From Archangium gephyra (lineage in GTDB: Bacteria; Myxococcota; Myxococcia; Myxococcales; Myxococcaceae): a stretch of 64,000 nucleotides of DNA. The stretch spans positions 46,001 through 110,000 of the forward strand of contig NZ_CP011509.1 of the NCBI RefSeq assembly GCF_001027285.1, in the 5' to 3' direction. Below the pieces are notes generated by a model. It made no database searches and was not told the origin of the DNA. It saw only the letters and a program-made list of their open reading frames with translations. Numbering within the stretch: the first letter of the stretch is position 1; each line of letters starts with the position of its first letter. A program made the position numbers and the translations under genes. Shown one piece after another: positions 51,085 to 60,903 of the stretch.

Positions 51085-52916
51085 CTACTTCTTCGCCGCC
51101 GCGAGGGCCGCCTTCACCGCGTCCCCGGCCTGCACGAGGCCATGGCCGAAGACGGGGTCCTTGCCCTCGCGGGAGTCCGCCGCCTCGGGATCGACGAGGT
51201 CCTTCGCGGTGCTCTCGAGGATGCGGCGCACGTCGGCGTTGGTGAGCTTCTCGGGGTTGACGCTCCACACCAGCGCGGCCACGCCGGCGACGTGGGGCGT
51301 GGCCATGGAGGTGCCGGAGTTGTAGGCGTAGTCCCCGCCGCGGATGCCCACGCGCACGGTCTTGCCGAACTGGCCGCGGAGGATTTGAGCGGTGGTGGTG
51401 GGCACGGCCGTCACGGGCGGCCATTGGGCGGCGGTGCCCAGGGTGAAGCCCAGGGCGTCGTCATCGGCGGGATCGTTGTTGCCGATGATGACGGCGCGCG
51501 CGCCCTGCGAGCGCACGTTCTTCACCTTGTCGTTGAAGCGGATGTCACCGCGGTCCACGTAGGCGACGAAGCCCGAGCAGGTGGCGCTGGCACCGAGGCA
51601 CGAGCGCATGCTCGCGCCCAGGCCGCAGTCCACGAGCGTGCCCTCGTACTCCTCGAAGGGCACGTAGTCCAGGGAGCGCGACTTGTAGAAGGTGCCACCG
51701 GCCACCAGGTTGGCGAAGGGCGAGCGGCCCCGCGGGTAGGTGGAGAACACGTTGCTGCCGGGGGCCACGAGGCTCAGGTGCTCGCCGCCCTGCGAGTAGG
51801 GGGCGTGCTTCATCTCCGCGTCCACCGCGCCCACGGCGATGACGGTGCTGTAGGCCGCCGGGTACATGGGCGTGTACGGCGAGCTCTGTCCGGAGTTGCC
51901 GCTGGCGGCGACGGAGAGGATGCCCTGGTCCCAGAGCGCCTGGAAGGTCTCCTCCTCGACGGGGTCCGGGGTGGACGAGCCGAGCGAGAGCGAGACGATG
52001 TTGACCTTCTGCTCCCCGCACCACTTGAGGGCGGCGATGACGTCGGAGGTGCGCCCATCGCCGCGCTCATCGAGCACGCGGGCGACGAGGAGCCGGGCGC
52101 CAGGGGCCATGCCCACCATGCCCCGGGTGCTCACGTTGGGATCATTGGGGTCCACCTCACCGCCAGAGCCCAGCTGGGCGAGGATGGTGCCGGCCACGTG
52201 GGTGCCATGGCCGCCGCCCCACTCGCCCTTGGCATCCTTGTCCTCGGGGTTGTCGTCGTCGTCGATGAAGTCCTTGCCACCGGCGTACGCGACCTTGAGC
52301 TCGGGGTGGTTGGGGTCGATGCCGCTGTCGATGACGCACACGGTGATGCCGGTGCCATTGGGGGCGCCGGTGTCGAGCGTGCCATCCCCGTCGAGGTCCC
52401 ACACCTCGTTGGCCTGGGTCATGCGGACGGCCCAGGTGTACTCGGAGGCGGGAGCGGGCGTCTCGGGCACGGCGGCCAGGGCGGAGACGGGCACGCGGGC
52501 CGGGAGGCCGAGCGCGCGCACGGGCCGGTCCGGGGTGATGGAGAGGACGTCGGGGTCCTGGGCGAGCCGGGCCTGGGCCTCGGGGTGAGGGTGAGGGCGG
52601 CGGCGTCGAGCGAGGGCCAGTGGTACTTGAGGCGGCCGCCGGCCCGGAGGAGCTTGTCCTCGCGCTGGCGGAGCGCGGCGGCCGAGCGCATGCCGGCCTG
52701 CGAGCGGAAGCGCACCAGCACGGGCTGGGCGGTGGTGGAGCTCAGCGCGGAGGAGGCCGTGCTCACCGAGAGCGCGGGGCCCGTGGAGCGGCTCAGGTCC
52801 GAGATGACCAGGTGGGGGCAGAGCGGCTGCTCCTGCTGCTCAGTGCCATCGGTGGGGTCGACAACGCAGCCATTCACACCCAGCCCCAGCAGGCCCAACA
52901 GCACCAATCGCCTCAT
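51085..52916 (-). pseudogene. Secreted S8 subtilase lipoprotein gene with one frameshift
   Basis: The gene reads from ATG 52916 (MRRLVLLGLLGLGVNGC, a lipobox) through a prodomain to ALTLTP. There the frame changes near 52585-52595, and the neighbouring frame continues PEAQARLAQDPDVLSITPD into the catalytic domain without loss. Triad motifs are VIDSGID, GHGTHVAGTI and SGTSMATPHVAG, with asparagine in AASGNSG. A protease-associated (PA)-like insert lies in the second half (GFVAYVDRGDIRFNDKVKNV). If intact the enzyme would be about 609 residues, an extracellular serine protease for prey proteins. The break lies in a C-rich run, CACCCTCACCCCGAGG. Two neighbouring genes break the same way, so a consensus error is more likely than decay. 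Confidence 0.85.
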
Positions 52917-53099
52917 ATGTACGTCTCCTTACCCCCGTCCGGGGGATGGCACCGCCTGGCGGTACCGGGCGGAGGACAAGGGCCCGCAGAACGTCTGGGG
53001 GTGGGGCCCATTCCTTATTGAAGCACGGTAGGTCGTCTACTTGGAGGCCGGTAGGGCGGACGGGCGGAAGTGCCCCGGCCGGGTGAGGGCTGGTGGACG

Positions 53100-54817
53100 T
53101 CAGGCGTCGGCGGGATCGATGCCGAAGAGCCGCTCCACATCGCGGGAGTAGTCGGCGAGCTGGCGCTCGACGTCCTGGGGGCTCCAGCCGAGCAGGGGGG
53201 CCACGTCGGAGGCGGCGAGCCGGGCGGCGGCGCGGCCGAGGTCGCGTGTCTCGAAGGAGACCTTGAGGCGGCGCACGAGCAGGTCGGACAGTGTGTGGAC
53301 GAGCTCGTGGGTGACGCCGTGCACGGCCTCGGCGCGGATGTAGGGAAGGCCGGGGACGAGGGGCTCGGCGAGGAGGGGCTGCGCGTGGGTGAGGGCCCAC
53401 ACCTGGCGCCAGCGGCCGCCGTAGGCGCGCACGAGGTGGAGGGCGGTGTCGTCGCGGCCCACGGTGGAGCGGGCGGAGGAGAGCTCGGCGTCGAAGGAGG
53501 GGATGTCGCCGCCGGGGAGCGGGAGGGAGTGGGTGGGGGCCTTGCGGTGGGGGACGCCGAGGGCGTGCTCGACGGCGTCGACCATGTCGCGGGCCATGAC
53601 GCGGTAGGTGGTGAGCTTGCCGCCGGAGATGGCGAGGACACCGGTGGGGCTGGTGTGGATGGCGTGCTCGCGGCTGGCGCTGCCGGCGTCGGCGCCGGAG
53701 TAGCCGCTGGCGACGAGGGGGCGGATGCCGGCCCAGGCGCTGACGACGTCCTCGCGGGCGAGGTGGGCGGTGGGGAAGAAGCCGTTGGCGGAGGTGAGGA
53801 GGTAGTCGACGTCGGAGACGCTGGCGCGGACCTCGGAGGGGTGGGCGCGGGTGGCTGTCTCGGTGGTGCCGATGATGGTGTGGGTGCCCGCGGGAGGATG
53901 AACATGACGCGCCCGTCGACGGGGGACAGGAGGGTGAGGGCGCACTCGGTGGGGAGCCGCTCGCGGGGGACGGAGACGTGGACGCCCTTGGAGCCGCGCA
54001 CGGTGGGGCCGCCGCCGTTGGCGGCATCGAGCTTGCGGATCTCATCGGACCAGGGCCCGGTGGCGTTGACGATGACGCGGGCGCGGACGGTGAGCTGCTG
54101 GCCGGTGAGGGAGTCGACGACGTGGGCGCCGCGGGCGCGGCCCTCCTGGATGAGGAGGGAGCGGACGGAGACGTGGTTGAGGACGATGGCGCCGGCCTCG
54201 GAGGCGGCGAGGGCGTTGATGAAGGTGAGGCGGGCGTCGTCGGTGGCGGCGTCGTAGTAGCGGGAGCCGCCGCGGAGGCCGTCGGTGCGCAGGCCGGGGA
54301 CGGTCTCGGCGACCTGGGAGGCGTTGAGGCTGCGCGAGCCCTTCACATTCCGGAAGAGGGCGAGGGCGTCATAGAGCTTGAGGCCGGCGGCGAGCTTCCA
54401 GCGGGGGATGCGAGCGCCCTCGTAGACGGGCCAGACGAAGGCGAGGGGCCGGACGAGGTGGGGGGCGAGCCGGAGGAGGCGGTAGCGCTCGATGGAGGAC
54501 TCGAAGACGAGGCCGAGGTGGCCGTGCTCGAGGTAGCGCACGCCGCCGTGGATGAGGCGGGAGGAGCGGCTGGAGGTGCCGGAGGCGAAGTCCTCGCGTT
54601 CGACGAGGGCGACGCGCAGGCCGCGGAGGGAGGCATCGCGGGCGATGCCGGAGCCGGTGACGCCGCCGCCGATGACGAGGAGATCGAACTCGGTCGAGGA
54701 GAGAGCGAGGAGACGCTCGGGGCGGGGGGCTGGGGGCTGGGGGAAGGCGGGGGAAGCGACGACGAGGGAGTCGCTGGGGGAGACGGGGGTGGAGAGGGCG
54801 GCGGATTCAGGACGCAC
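53100..54817 (-). pseudogene. glpD: Aerobic glycerol-3-phosphate dehydrogenase with one frameshift
   Basis: From GTG 54817 the N-terminal FAD part reads FDLLVIGGGVTGSGIARDA, ASGTSSRSSRLIHGGVRYLE and VIVNATGPWSDE, classic GlpD. It breaks at MFILPR near 53890. The other frame resumes GTHTIIGTTETATRA and continues to GIDPADA at 53100, including VDYLLTSANGFFP, GIRPLV and the C-terminal alpha-helical domain. One extra G in CGCGGGCACC would restore ILPRGTHTIIG, the normal family sequence. The intact protein would be about 570 residues, a peripheral membrane flavoprotein oxidising glycerol-3-phosphate into the respiratory chain. The start is uncertain; a longer in-frame start at 54940 exists. Confidence 0.88.
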
Positions 54818-54869
54818 GGCGGGAGTGTAATGGCGTGGGAGGGGGCCAGACAGCAGGAAGCGAACGCGG

Positions 54870-54992
54870 TGCGTCAGAGTCAACGCCCTCCCCCGCTGGG
54901 AGAGGGCTGGGGTGAGGCAAGAGTGAGGGAAGACGAACACTCGAGAGCCATTTCCCCTCGCCCTCCGGGAGAGGGACGGGGTGAGGGTATCG
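54870..54992. repeat. GGGAGAGGG-type hairpin repeats
   Basis: Two imperfect hairpin elements: GCCCTCCCCCGCTGGGAGAG at about 54885, and CGCCCTCCGGGAGAGGGACG at about 54958, the latter followed by GGGTGAGGGTATCGAGA. The second shares more than 25 bp with an element at 59331-59375. This is a second dispersed repeat family, unrelated to the REP cores. Confidence 0.55.
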
Positions 54993-55154
54993 AGAACCCC
55001 GGGTTCCCCCAGAGAACACCCCCCTCAAGGGCCCCCGCCATGGACCCCCGGGGCAACCCACTGTTGGAAAGGGAGCGAGCGAGCTGCGAGCGAGAGAAGG
55101 AGTGACTACCTCCAGAAGGCGGAGCCCGTAAGCCGAAGCAGGTGGAGGTGGAGC

Positions 55155-55580
55155 GTGAAGACGGTGACGTACGAGCGCAGCGGGAGGACGAACACGGGGG
55201 CGCAGGCGGTGCGGGTGGAGGGGTTGAGGCACCTGAGGGTGCTGGAGCAGGGCGAGACGGTGGTGGAGCGGGCGCTGACGGAGGACGAGATCGAGCGCCT
55301 GGGTCCGCTGGTGGAGGAAGCGGGGAGACAACCCGCGCCGGCGGTGGTGGAGCCGGTGGCGGGGGGCCCGAGGGGCATGGCGGTGAGCCTGGCGTTCGAG
55401 GACGAGGAGACGCCGAGGGTCAGGCTGGAGGCCCACGCGGGGCAGCGAGCGAGGGGAGACGGAACGCCCTACGACGAGCTGCTGGAAGAGCTGGACGAGC
55501 TCCTGACGGAGGAGCTGCACCTGAGGGCGCCGAGGCACGCGCACGCGGTCTTGCCGCACGAGCTGCGCCAGGAGGAGTAG
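55155..55580 (+). CDS. Small conserved-type protein, possibly emfourin-like protease inhibitor
   Basis: 141 residues from GTG 55155, with GGAGGTGGAG immediately upstream. It begins MKTVTYERSGRTNTG and has EDEIERLGPLVEEAGRQP in the first half and a C-terminal acidic helix (YDELLEELDELLTEELHL). The opening YxRSG plus ALTEDEIERLGPLVEEA faintly recalls emfourin/protealysin-inhibitor proteins, but the match is weak and the gene is better left unnamed. No signal peptide and no membrane helix. It sits between glpD and the histidine kinase and converges on the kinase, 46 bp from the kinase's natural stop. It is the real gene of this interval; the long minus-strand frame opposite it is an artefact of the kinase frameshift. 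Confidence 0.65.
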   Translation: MKTVTYERSGRTNTGAQAVRVEGLRHLRVLEQGETVVERALTEDEIERLGPLVEEAGRQPAPAVVEPVAGGPRGMAVSLAFEDEETPRVRLEAHAGQRARGDGTPYDELLEELDELLTEELHLRAPRHAHAVLPHELRQEE

Positions 55581-55626
55581 CCCCGGACTCTCCCACGCGA
55601 GCCCTGAAGCCGGAGAAGCGAGCGGC

Positions 55627-57698
55627 TCAGCTGGCGGCGTGGGAGACGGAGACGGAGTCGGAGCGGCCGCTGGGGGAGGCTGGAGGGGGAGGGCCACGGT
55701 GAAGGTGGCGCCCTGGCCGGGCTGACTCTCGACGCGAATATCGCCGCCGAGCGACTCGACGATCTGTTTGACGATCCACAGGCCGAGGCCGAAGCCGCCG
55801 TAGTGGCGTTCGGAGACGGCGCGCTCGAAGCGCTGGAAGATGCGGGCCTGGTTCTCGGGGGCGATGCCGATGCCGTGGTCGCGCACGGTGAGGCGGGCGA
55901 GGTCGCCGTCCTGGACGACGGTCATCTCGACGGGGTGGTTGGCGCCGTACTTGATGGCATTGGAGAGCAGGTTGGTGACGACCTGCTCGAGACGGAGACG
56001 ATCCCAGCGGCCGATCACGGGAGCCTGGGCGCGCAGCAGCAACGTACAGCCGGCCCCGGCGGCATCGGCCTCGGCGCGGGTGACGACGTCCTGGAGGAGC
56101 GCGGCGAAGTCGACGGTCTCGTGTTCGAGGGCGAGGCGGCCGGCGCGGATGCGGGAGACGTCGAGCAGGTTGTTGACGAGCTGGTGGAGCCGCTCGGCGG
56201 GGCGGCGGGTGGCCTCGATGCGCTTGCGAGCGGGATGGGGCTGCCCATCGGCGCCGGTCTCGGGGAGCGAGCGCCAGAGCAGCTGGAGCTGGAGCTGGAG
56301 CGAGGTCAGGGGCGTCTTGAGCTCGTGGGATGCGACGGAGAGGAAGTCGTCGCGAATCTGGAGGGCCTTCTGGAGATCCGAGGCGAGCGCCTCGACCTCA
56401 CGGCGGGCGAGCACCTGTTCGGTGACTTCGGCGCACAGGCCCATGGTGCCGAGGATCTCCCCGGCATGACCCCGCCAGGGCTGCCAGGTGAGGTCGAAGT
56501 ACTTCACCTCGGGGTGGCCGGTGCCGGAGAAGTCGGCGCGGAGGGGGACCTCGTGGCCGGTGAAGGGGGTGCCCTTGCGGTACACCTCATCGAGCAGGTG
56601 GAGGAGGTTGGGATCCAACCCGGAGAAGGACTCGCGGACGGAGCGGCCGGGGGTGAGGAGCTCTCCGACGAGGGTCTGGCCGAGCGGGTTGACGAGCTCG
56701 ACGACGTGGTCCTCGCCGCGGGTGAGGCAGATGGCGACGGGGGCCTGCATGAAGAGGGTCTCGAGACGTTCGCGCTGGGACTCGGCCTCGAGGTGGGCGT
56801 CATGCTCGCGGGCGAGGAGCTGGGCGCGCTCATGGTCCTCGCGGAAGCGGGCGGAGATGTCACGGAAGACGATGACGGTGCCGAGGGAGTGGCCCTGGGG
56901 GTCGGAGATGGGGGCGGCGGTGTGCTCGATGGGGAGCTCGGCGCCGTTCTTGGAGAGGAGGAGGGCCGGGTGGCCGAGCTGGACGGGCCGGGCCTCGGCG
57001 GAGACGAAGCGGGAGGAGTCGAGGGGCTCGCGGGAGGAGGGGTCGACGAGGCGGAGGACGAGGGAGAGGGGCTGGCCGATGGCCTCGGTCTCGCGCCAGC
57101 CGGTGAAGTAGGAGGCGACGGGGTTGATGAAGCGGACGAGCCCATCGGGGCCGGTGGTGAGGACGGCGTCGCCGATGCTGCGCAGGGTGATGGAGAGGGT
57201 CTGGCCGTGGGCCTGGGCGGAGGCGCGAGCGGCGTGGGCCTCGTGGAGGAGGAGGCGGACGCGGGAGGCCACCAGGGTCATCAAGGCGGAGACGCCGGTG
57301 AAGAGGGCGCTGGAGATGAGGTGGTGGGGGGTGGGAGGCCGGAAGAAGAAGAAGGTGAGGACGAGGGCCAGGACGGTGGCGAGGGCGCCGGGGCCATGAC
57401 CGCCGAGCCAGGCGGCGAGGAGGATGGAGGAGAGGAAGAAGAAGTACGGGGAGGGGGCCAGCCAGGGGGCGAGGAGCCACTGGAAGGAGAAGGCCAGTCC
57501 GGTGAGCAGCAGGGCCAGTCCATAGCGGGCCCAGGGAGGCGAGCCATAGGGCTGGGAGAGGCTGCTGGGGAGGAGGGCCACGGCGTCTCCGAGGGGAAGC
57601 GACGGGGGGACGGAATGCGGCAACGGATAGATGGAGGAACGCCGGGAGGGAACCGGAGAAGTCCCCTCCCCTTCCCGAGTGAGTTCTAAACCGAGCAC
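55627..57698 (-). CDS. DUF4118/PAS hybrid sensor histidine kinase (3' end frameshifted)
   Basis: About 690 residues from GTG 57698, with AGGGGGG 6 bases upstream. Four transmembrane helices of KdpD/DUF4118 type (YGLALLLTGLAFSFQWLL, LALVLTFFFFRPP) are followed by two PAS domains (TLRSIGDAVLTTGPDGLVRF; LFMQAPVAICLTRGEDHVVE) with PAC regions. Next come HisKA with the phospho-accepting H in FLSVASHELKTPLTSLQ, and the ATPase with LLSNAIKYGA, VRDHGIGI and GGFGLGLWIV. The frame should end soon after ATFTVALPLQ. In the given sequence it reads on to 54807, opposite other genes. One more C in CCTCCCCCAGC near 55672 would give a natural stop at 55627. No response regulator is adjacent. Confidence 0.85.
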
Positions 57699-57829
57699 AT
57701 AAGCCCCCCTGAACCGGGACAGTGTACGCGCCTGGCCGAGGAGGGGGCCAGGGAGGGAGCCTGGATCGCGCGGGGTGGGAGGGAGAGGTCGGGTTGCGGG
57801 GGAGGAGGGGGGCTGGGTAGAGAGGGGCG

Positions 57830-58177
57830 ATGAAGCGAGTGAGGTTGTCGGTGCACCGGACGGGGGGAGAGGCGCGGCTGAGGGCGGGGTTGTTGACGGG
57901 CTCGGGGTTGTCGGTGGAGGTGCGAGGGGAGAGCCTGGCGCCGTTGGCGGGGGAGATACCGAGCACGGAGACGTGGGTGGAGTTGTGGGTGCCGGAGGAG
58001 GAGGTGGAGAGGGCGAGGGAGCTGTTGGAGGAGGTGGAGGGGGACGGGGAGAAGGCGGCGAGGGAGGTGGAGTGCCCTGGGTGCCGGGAGGAGAACCCGG
58101 GGAACTTCGAGCTGTGTTGGAGCTGTGGGGAGGAGTTGCCGGAGACGCCGAGGCCGCGGCTGCGGGCGGTGTCCTGA
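57830..58177 (+). CDS. DUF2007-like protein with C-terminal zinc ribbon
   Basis: 115 residues from ATG 57830. The N-terminal half has the DUF2007 pattern (a short betaalphabeta unit; VELWVPEEEVERARELLEEV is its typical end). The C-terminal half has CPGCREENPGNFELCWSCGE, two CxxC knuckles making a zinc ribbon. DUF2007 proteins are small signal-transduction-type proteins of unclear role. Arg/Glu-rich and soluble. It is divergent from the histidine kinase gene, with 131 bp between starts. No operon partner is evident; the next gene begins 117 bp downstream in the same direction. The family call is secure in pattern, the role unknown. Confidence 0.8.
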   Translation: MKRVRLSVHRTGGEARLRAGLLTGSGLSVEVRGESLAPLAGEIPSTETWVELWVPEEEVERARELLEEVEGDGEKAAREVECPGCREENPGNFELCWSCGEELPETPRPRLRAVS

Positions 58178-58294
58178 GGGGAGGGGTGGATGAGCCTGGC
58201 TGATTGCTGCTGGCAACGGGTGTCGAGCAGTGACCAGGGGAGGGGGCGGGGGGCGCTGCGGAGGGGGAGGCGAGTCCCTTAGAGTCGAAGGGCC

Positions 58295-59320
58295 GTGTTG
58301 AACGTACCGCCGCCCGCCGAAGAGACCCGGAGAGACCGAGGCCCCGAGCAGCTCCCGGAAGGACCGGGGGAGCCGGAGAGGCCGCGCCACTGGTGGCTTG
58401 AGCGAGGCATGAAGGGTGTGCTGATCGCCTGCTCGGTGGCCTTCGGGGTGCACCTGATTCCGCTCTTCCTGCCGAGAAACCTGCCGGAGCAGGAGTTGGT
58501 GATCGCGAGGGCGATCCCGGACGCGGCGCAGCGGGCGCGGGTGCTGAAGCAGCTGAAGGAGAACCCGAAGACGAGGGGCGTGCACCTGAGACAGGCGGCG
58601 GAGCTCTTGATCGAGGGAGCGCCGCTGGACGCCTACGAGCTGGCGAAGGAAGCGGAGGGGATGGAGCCGGGGGATGTGGAGACGCAGCTCTTGCTGGCGC
58701 GGGTGTGCCACGGGCAGCGGATGAACCGGTGTGAGGAGGAGTCGCTGGCGAAGGCGGAGGAGTTGGCGCCGGCGGATCCGAGGGCGGCGCTCTTGCGAGG
58801 GGACTTCGCGGAGAGGGACGGGGACGTGGTGGGGGCGCTGAAGGCGGTGGAGGAGGCGTACGGGAAGGCGCCTGGGGATACGGGAGTGGGGCTCAGGTAC
58901 GGGAGGCTGCTGAGCGCGGCGGGCCGGGGCGAGGAAGCACTCCAGGTGCTGAAGAAGCTGGAGGGGCCGCTGGGGAGGCCGCGGGTGTGGGTGGAGGAGG
59001 GGTTGGTGCGGGTAGCGCAGGGGAGGATGAAGGAAGCGCGGGAGCTGTTCGCGAAGGCCGTGGAGGAGGAGCCAGGGCTGGTGATGGGGCACTACCAGTT
59101 GGGGATGGCGGCGTACCGGGTGGGAGACGTGGAGGGAGCGGAGGAGTCGTTGAGGGAGGCGGATCGCCTGGACATGTCGGACATGAGACCGCTGTCAGCG
59201 CTGTGTGAGATTCAAAGACAGACAGGGCGGATGGACGACATGAGGGCGACGAGGATGGATTTGGAGAGACGCTTTCCGGAGCGGATGGAAGCGGTGAGAA
59301 GCGCCTGCCGGACGCCGTAA
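58295..59320 (+). CDS. Membrane-anchored TPR protein
   Basis: 341 residues from GTG 58295 (codons GTG TTG AAC). A Pro/Arg/Glu-rich N-terminus is followed by one helix (GVLIACSVAFGVHLIPLFL, residues 41-59) and eight or so TPR-type pairs (LAKEAEGMEPGDVETQLLLA, ALLRGDFAERDGDVVGAL, LGMAAYRVGDVEGAEESLRE). Such anchored TPR proteins scaffold envelope complexes. Two cysteines close together (CHGQRMNRCEEE) may form a disulphide or metal site. It is in the same direction as the DUF2007 gene. A hairpin repeat follows the stop within about 10 bp and may act as a terminator. No specific partner can be named. Confidence 0.78.
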   Translation: MLNVPPPAEETRRDRGPEQLPEGPGEPERPRHWWLERGMKGVLIACSVAFGVHLIPLFLPRNLPEQELVIARAIPDAAQRARVLKQLKENPKTRGVHLRQAAELLIEGAPLDAYELAKEAEGMEPGDVETQLLLARVCHGQRMNRCEEESLAKAEELAPADPRAALLRGDFAERDGDVVGALKAVEEAYGKAPGDTGVGLRYGRLLSAAGRGEEALQVLKKLEGPLGRPRVWVEEGLVRVAQGRMKEARELFAKAVEEEPGLVMGHYQLGMAAYRVGDVEGAEESLREADRLDMSDMRPLSALCEIQRQTGRMDDMRATRMDLERRFPERMEAVRSACRTP

Positions 59321-59330
59321 CCCAATCACC

Positions 59331-59375
59331 CCTCTCCCTTCGGGAGAGGGACGGGGTGAGGGTATCGAGGTCCCG
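59331..59375. repeat. GGGAGAGGG-type hairpin repeat
   Basis: CCCTCTCCCTTCGGGAGAGG and the following GACGGGGTGAGGGTATCGAG form a hairpin between convergent genes. It shares its right half with the element at 54953-54992. Confidence 0.6.
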
Positions 59376-59394
59376 GGTTCCAACCCGAGCCACC

Positions 59395-59691
59395 TCACTC
59401 GGGGATGCCGCGGATCCGCCGGAGCAACCGAGCAGCGGCCTTGACCTCGAGATCGACGGAACCATCGGCGATCTCGGTCCGGACGACGGCCTGGAGAAAA
59501 GGAATGGCCTCCTCGTCGCGGCCCTCGGAGGAGAGCAATTCACCCAGGGCCATGCGAGCGCGGGTGAGCATGACGAGGTCGTCGGCCTGGGCGGAGGCAT
59601 CGATGGCATCGCTCAGGGCGGACTCAGCGAGCTCGGGCCGGCCGCGCTCGAGGAGCTCACGGGCGCGAAGGAGATGACGGGAAGCATCCAC
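59395..59691 (-). CDS. Small TPR-type protein
   Basis: 98 residues from GTG 59691, with GGAG 8 bases upstream; the in-frame extension upstream to 59970 is antisense to slyX and is rejected. Two or three helical pairs: LLRARELLERGRPELAESAL, VMLTRARMALGELLSSEGRD and EAIPFLQAVVRTEIADG. It has TPR spacing and no catalytic motif, so it may be a cytosolic partner or chaperone. It is convergent with the larger TPR gene and divergent from the slyX-like gene, with about 80 bp between starts. Confidence is moderate because of its size, but the start signal and low-bias coding pattern are good. Confidence 0.6.
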   Translation of the reverse strand: MDASRHLLRARELLERGRPELAESALSDAIDASAQADDLVMLTRARMALGELLSSEGRDEEAIPFLQAVVRTEIADGSVDLEVKAAARLLRRIRGIPE

Positions 59692-59772
59692 GGGGGCACT
59701 CCAGGAACAGAGCCACGGGGAACGGAACCACGACACGGGACAACGAGAGCGGGGCCGGGTTATCCCAGGGGA

Positions 59773-59976
59773 ATGGAAGACGAGTCGCGGATCGTGGAGT
59801 TGGAGCTGCGCTACATGCAGCAGCAGGAGTTGCTGCAGGAGCTGAGCGAGGTGCTGTACGCCCAGCAGCGGGAACTGGACGTGCTGAGGGCGGAAGTGGA
59901 GCAGCTGAAGAAGAAGCTGCAGGGGGAGCCGGGCCTGGTGGACGCGAGGCAGCACGAGAAACCACCGCACTACTGA
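59773..59976 (+). CDS. slyX: SlyX family protein
   Basis: 67 residues from ATG 59773, with CAGGGGA just upstream. Almost the whole protein is a coiled coil: SRIVELELRYMQQQELLQEL, then SEVLYAQQRELDVLRAEVEQ and LKKKLQG, ending PPHY. This is the standard SlyX pattern (ELE..+...QE..++EL...+..Q...++.L). SlyX is a small cytosolic protein near slyD in many bacteria, with no settled function. Here no slyD is adjacent. It ends 24 bp before the stop of the convergent outer-membrane protein gene. The length is normal for the family. Confidence 0.85.
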   Translation: MEDESRIVELELRYMQQQELLQELSEVLYAQQRELDVLRAEVEQLKKKLQGEPGLVDARQHEKPPHY

Positions 59977-60000
59977 GCGCGGAGCCAGGCCCGGCGGAGA

Positions 60001-60447
60001 CTAGAAGCGCCAGCCGAGGCGCAGACCGACATGCGGCCTGGGCTGGAGGTAGCCGACCTCGAGGCCGAAGCTGACGGAGCGGCCCTGGTAGCCGAAGCCG
60101 AAGGCGCCGTGGGCGCGGAAGACATCGCCCTCGAAGAAGATCCACGGGCCGCCGAGGACCTCCACGTAGAGAGGGGTGCGCCGGGGGTTGAAGCGGAGGC
60201 TGAGGTCGAGGGGGACGCCGAGACTATTGGGGTTGGTGGTGAGGAGGGCGCCGAAGCGGGTGCCGATGGAGAGGGGGCCGACGAAGATGAAGTCGACGGA
60301 GCCGGTGAGGTGGAAGAAGGCGCCGGTGTCGAGCTGGTAGTCGCCGCCGAGAGTGAGCCGGAAGTCAGCCGCTTCGGCGCGCTCCGGAGCGAGGAAGACG
60401 GCGAGGGCGAGGAGACCACCGAGGATGGGGCGCAGCAGCTGCTTCAT
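60001..60447 (-). CDS. Small outer-membrane beta-barrel-like protein
   Basis: 148 residues from ATG 60447 (MKQLLRPILGGLL), with AGGAG about 10 bases upstream; a longer start at 60594 would run into the rRNA terminator. Signal peptide GLLALAVFLAPERAEA. The mature part alternates polar and hydrophobic residues in about eight strands (FRLTLGGDYQLDTGAFFHL, LSIGTRFGALLTT, VSFGLEVGYLQPRPHVGLRL) and ends with the aromatic WRF expected for BAM-inserted barrels. It is probably an 8-stranded OmpA/OmpX-type barrel. It lies downstream of the rRNA operon on the same strand. The ligand or role is unknown. Confidence 0.78.
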   Translation of the reverse strand: MKQLLRPILGGLLALAVFLAPERAEAADFRLTLGGDYQLDTGAFFHLTGSVDFIFVGPLSIGTRFGALLTTNPNSLGVPLDLSLRFNPRRTPLYVEVLGGPWIFFEGDVFRAHGAFGFGYQGRSVSFGLEVGYLQPRPHVGLRLGWRF

Positions 60448-60597
60448 GGGCGAGGAGCTCCTGGACTTGAAGGGTGGAACACCAATCAAGCAAGCCTGGA
60501 GAGGCATCGCCAGCGCGAAGATGAAAAGGGTGTCGCGCAGGGCACTGCGCCGCGGAAAGACACACGCGGAGCGGAGAAATGAAGGAGCCCGCAAAGG

Positions 60598-60643
60598 CGA
60601 AGGCCCCGAGTCTTCACGTATTGTGAGGACTCGGGGCCTTCAA
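60598..60643 (-). terminator. rRNA operon terminator hairpin
   Basis: GGCCCCGAGTC...GACTCGGGGCC, a stem of 11 bp or more with inner CAC/GTG pairing, starts 8 bases after the 5S end. On the transcribed strand the T-run (8 T) precedes the stem and only a short CCTTCGCCTTTG follows it. The hairpin itself is typical of rrn terminators; the T-run placement is odd. Confidence 0.6.
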
Positions 60644-60650
60644 AAAAAAT

Positions 60651-60764
<114 letters not shown>

Positions 60765-60903
60765 AAAATGAGTGACTCGTGCATACAAAGGGTAGTTTTC
60801 AATTTCTAGCTGGAGAAGCTGGTGCCTTCTTCCGGGCCCGGCGCCGCTCTTGTGGAGCGCGCACGGGGCCTCGACCTTGGACTCGAATCCCCTACTCCCT
60901 CCC

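Noticed and set aside
52840..54045. A 401-codon minus-strand frame overlapping glpD
   Set aside because: It is a third-frame reading of glpD dominated by Arg/Pro/His; the two glpD frames carry the real motifs.
55803..57689. A 628-codon plus-strand frame opposite the histidine kinase
   Set aside because: It is Glu/Gly-rich shadow sequence (GEEGAGDEVVGGG type) without domains. The kinase on the other strand is clear.
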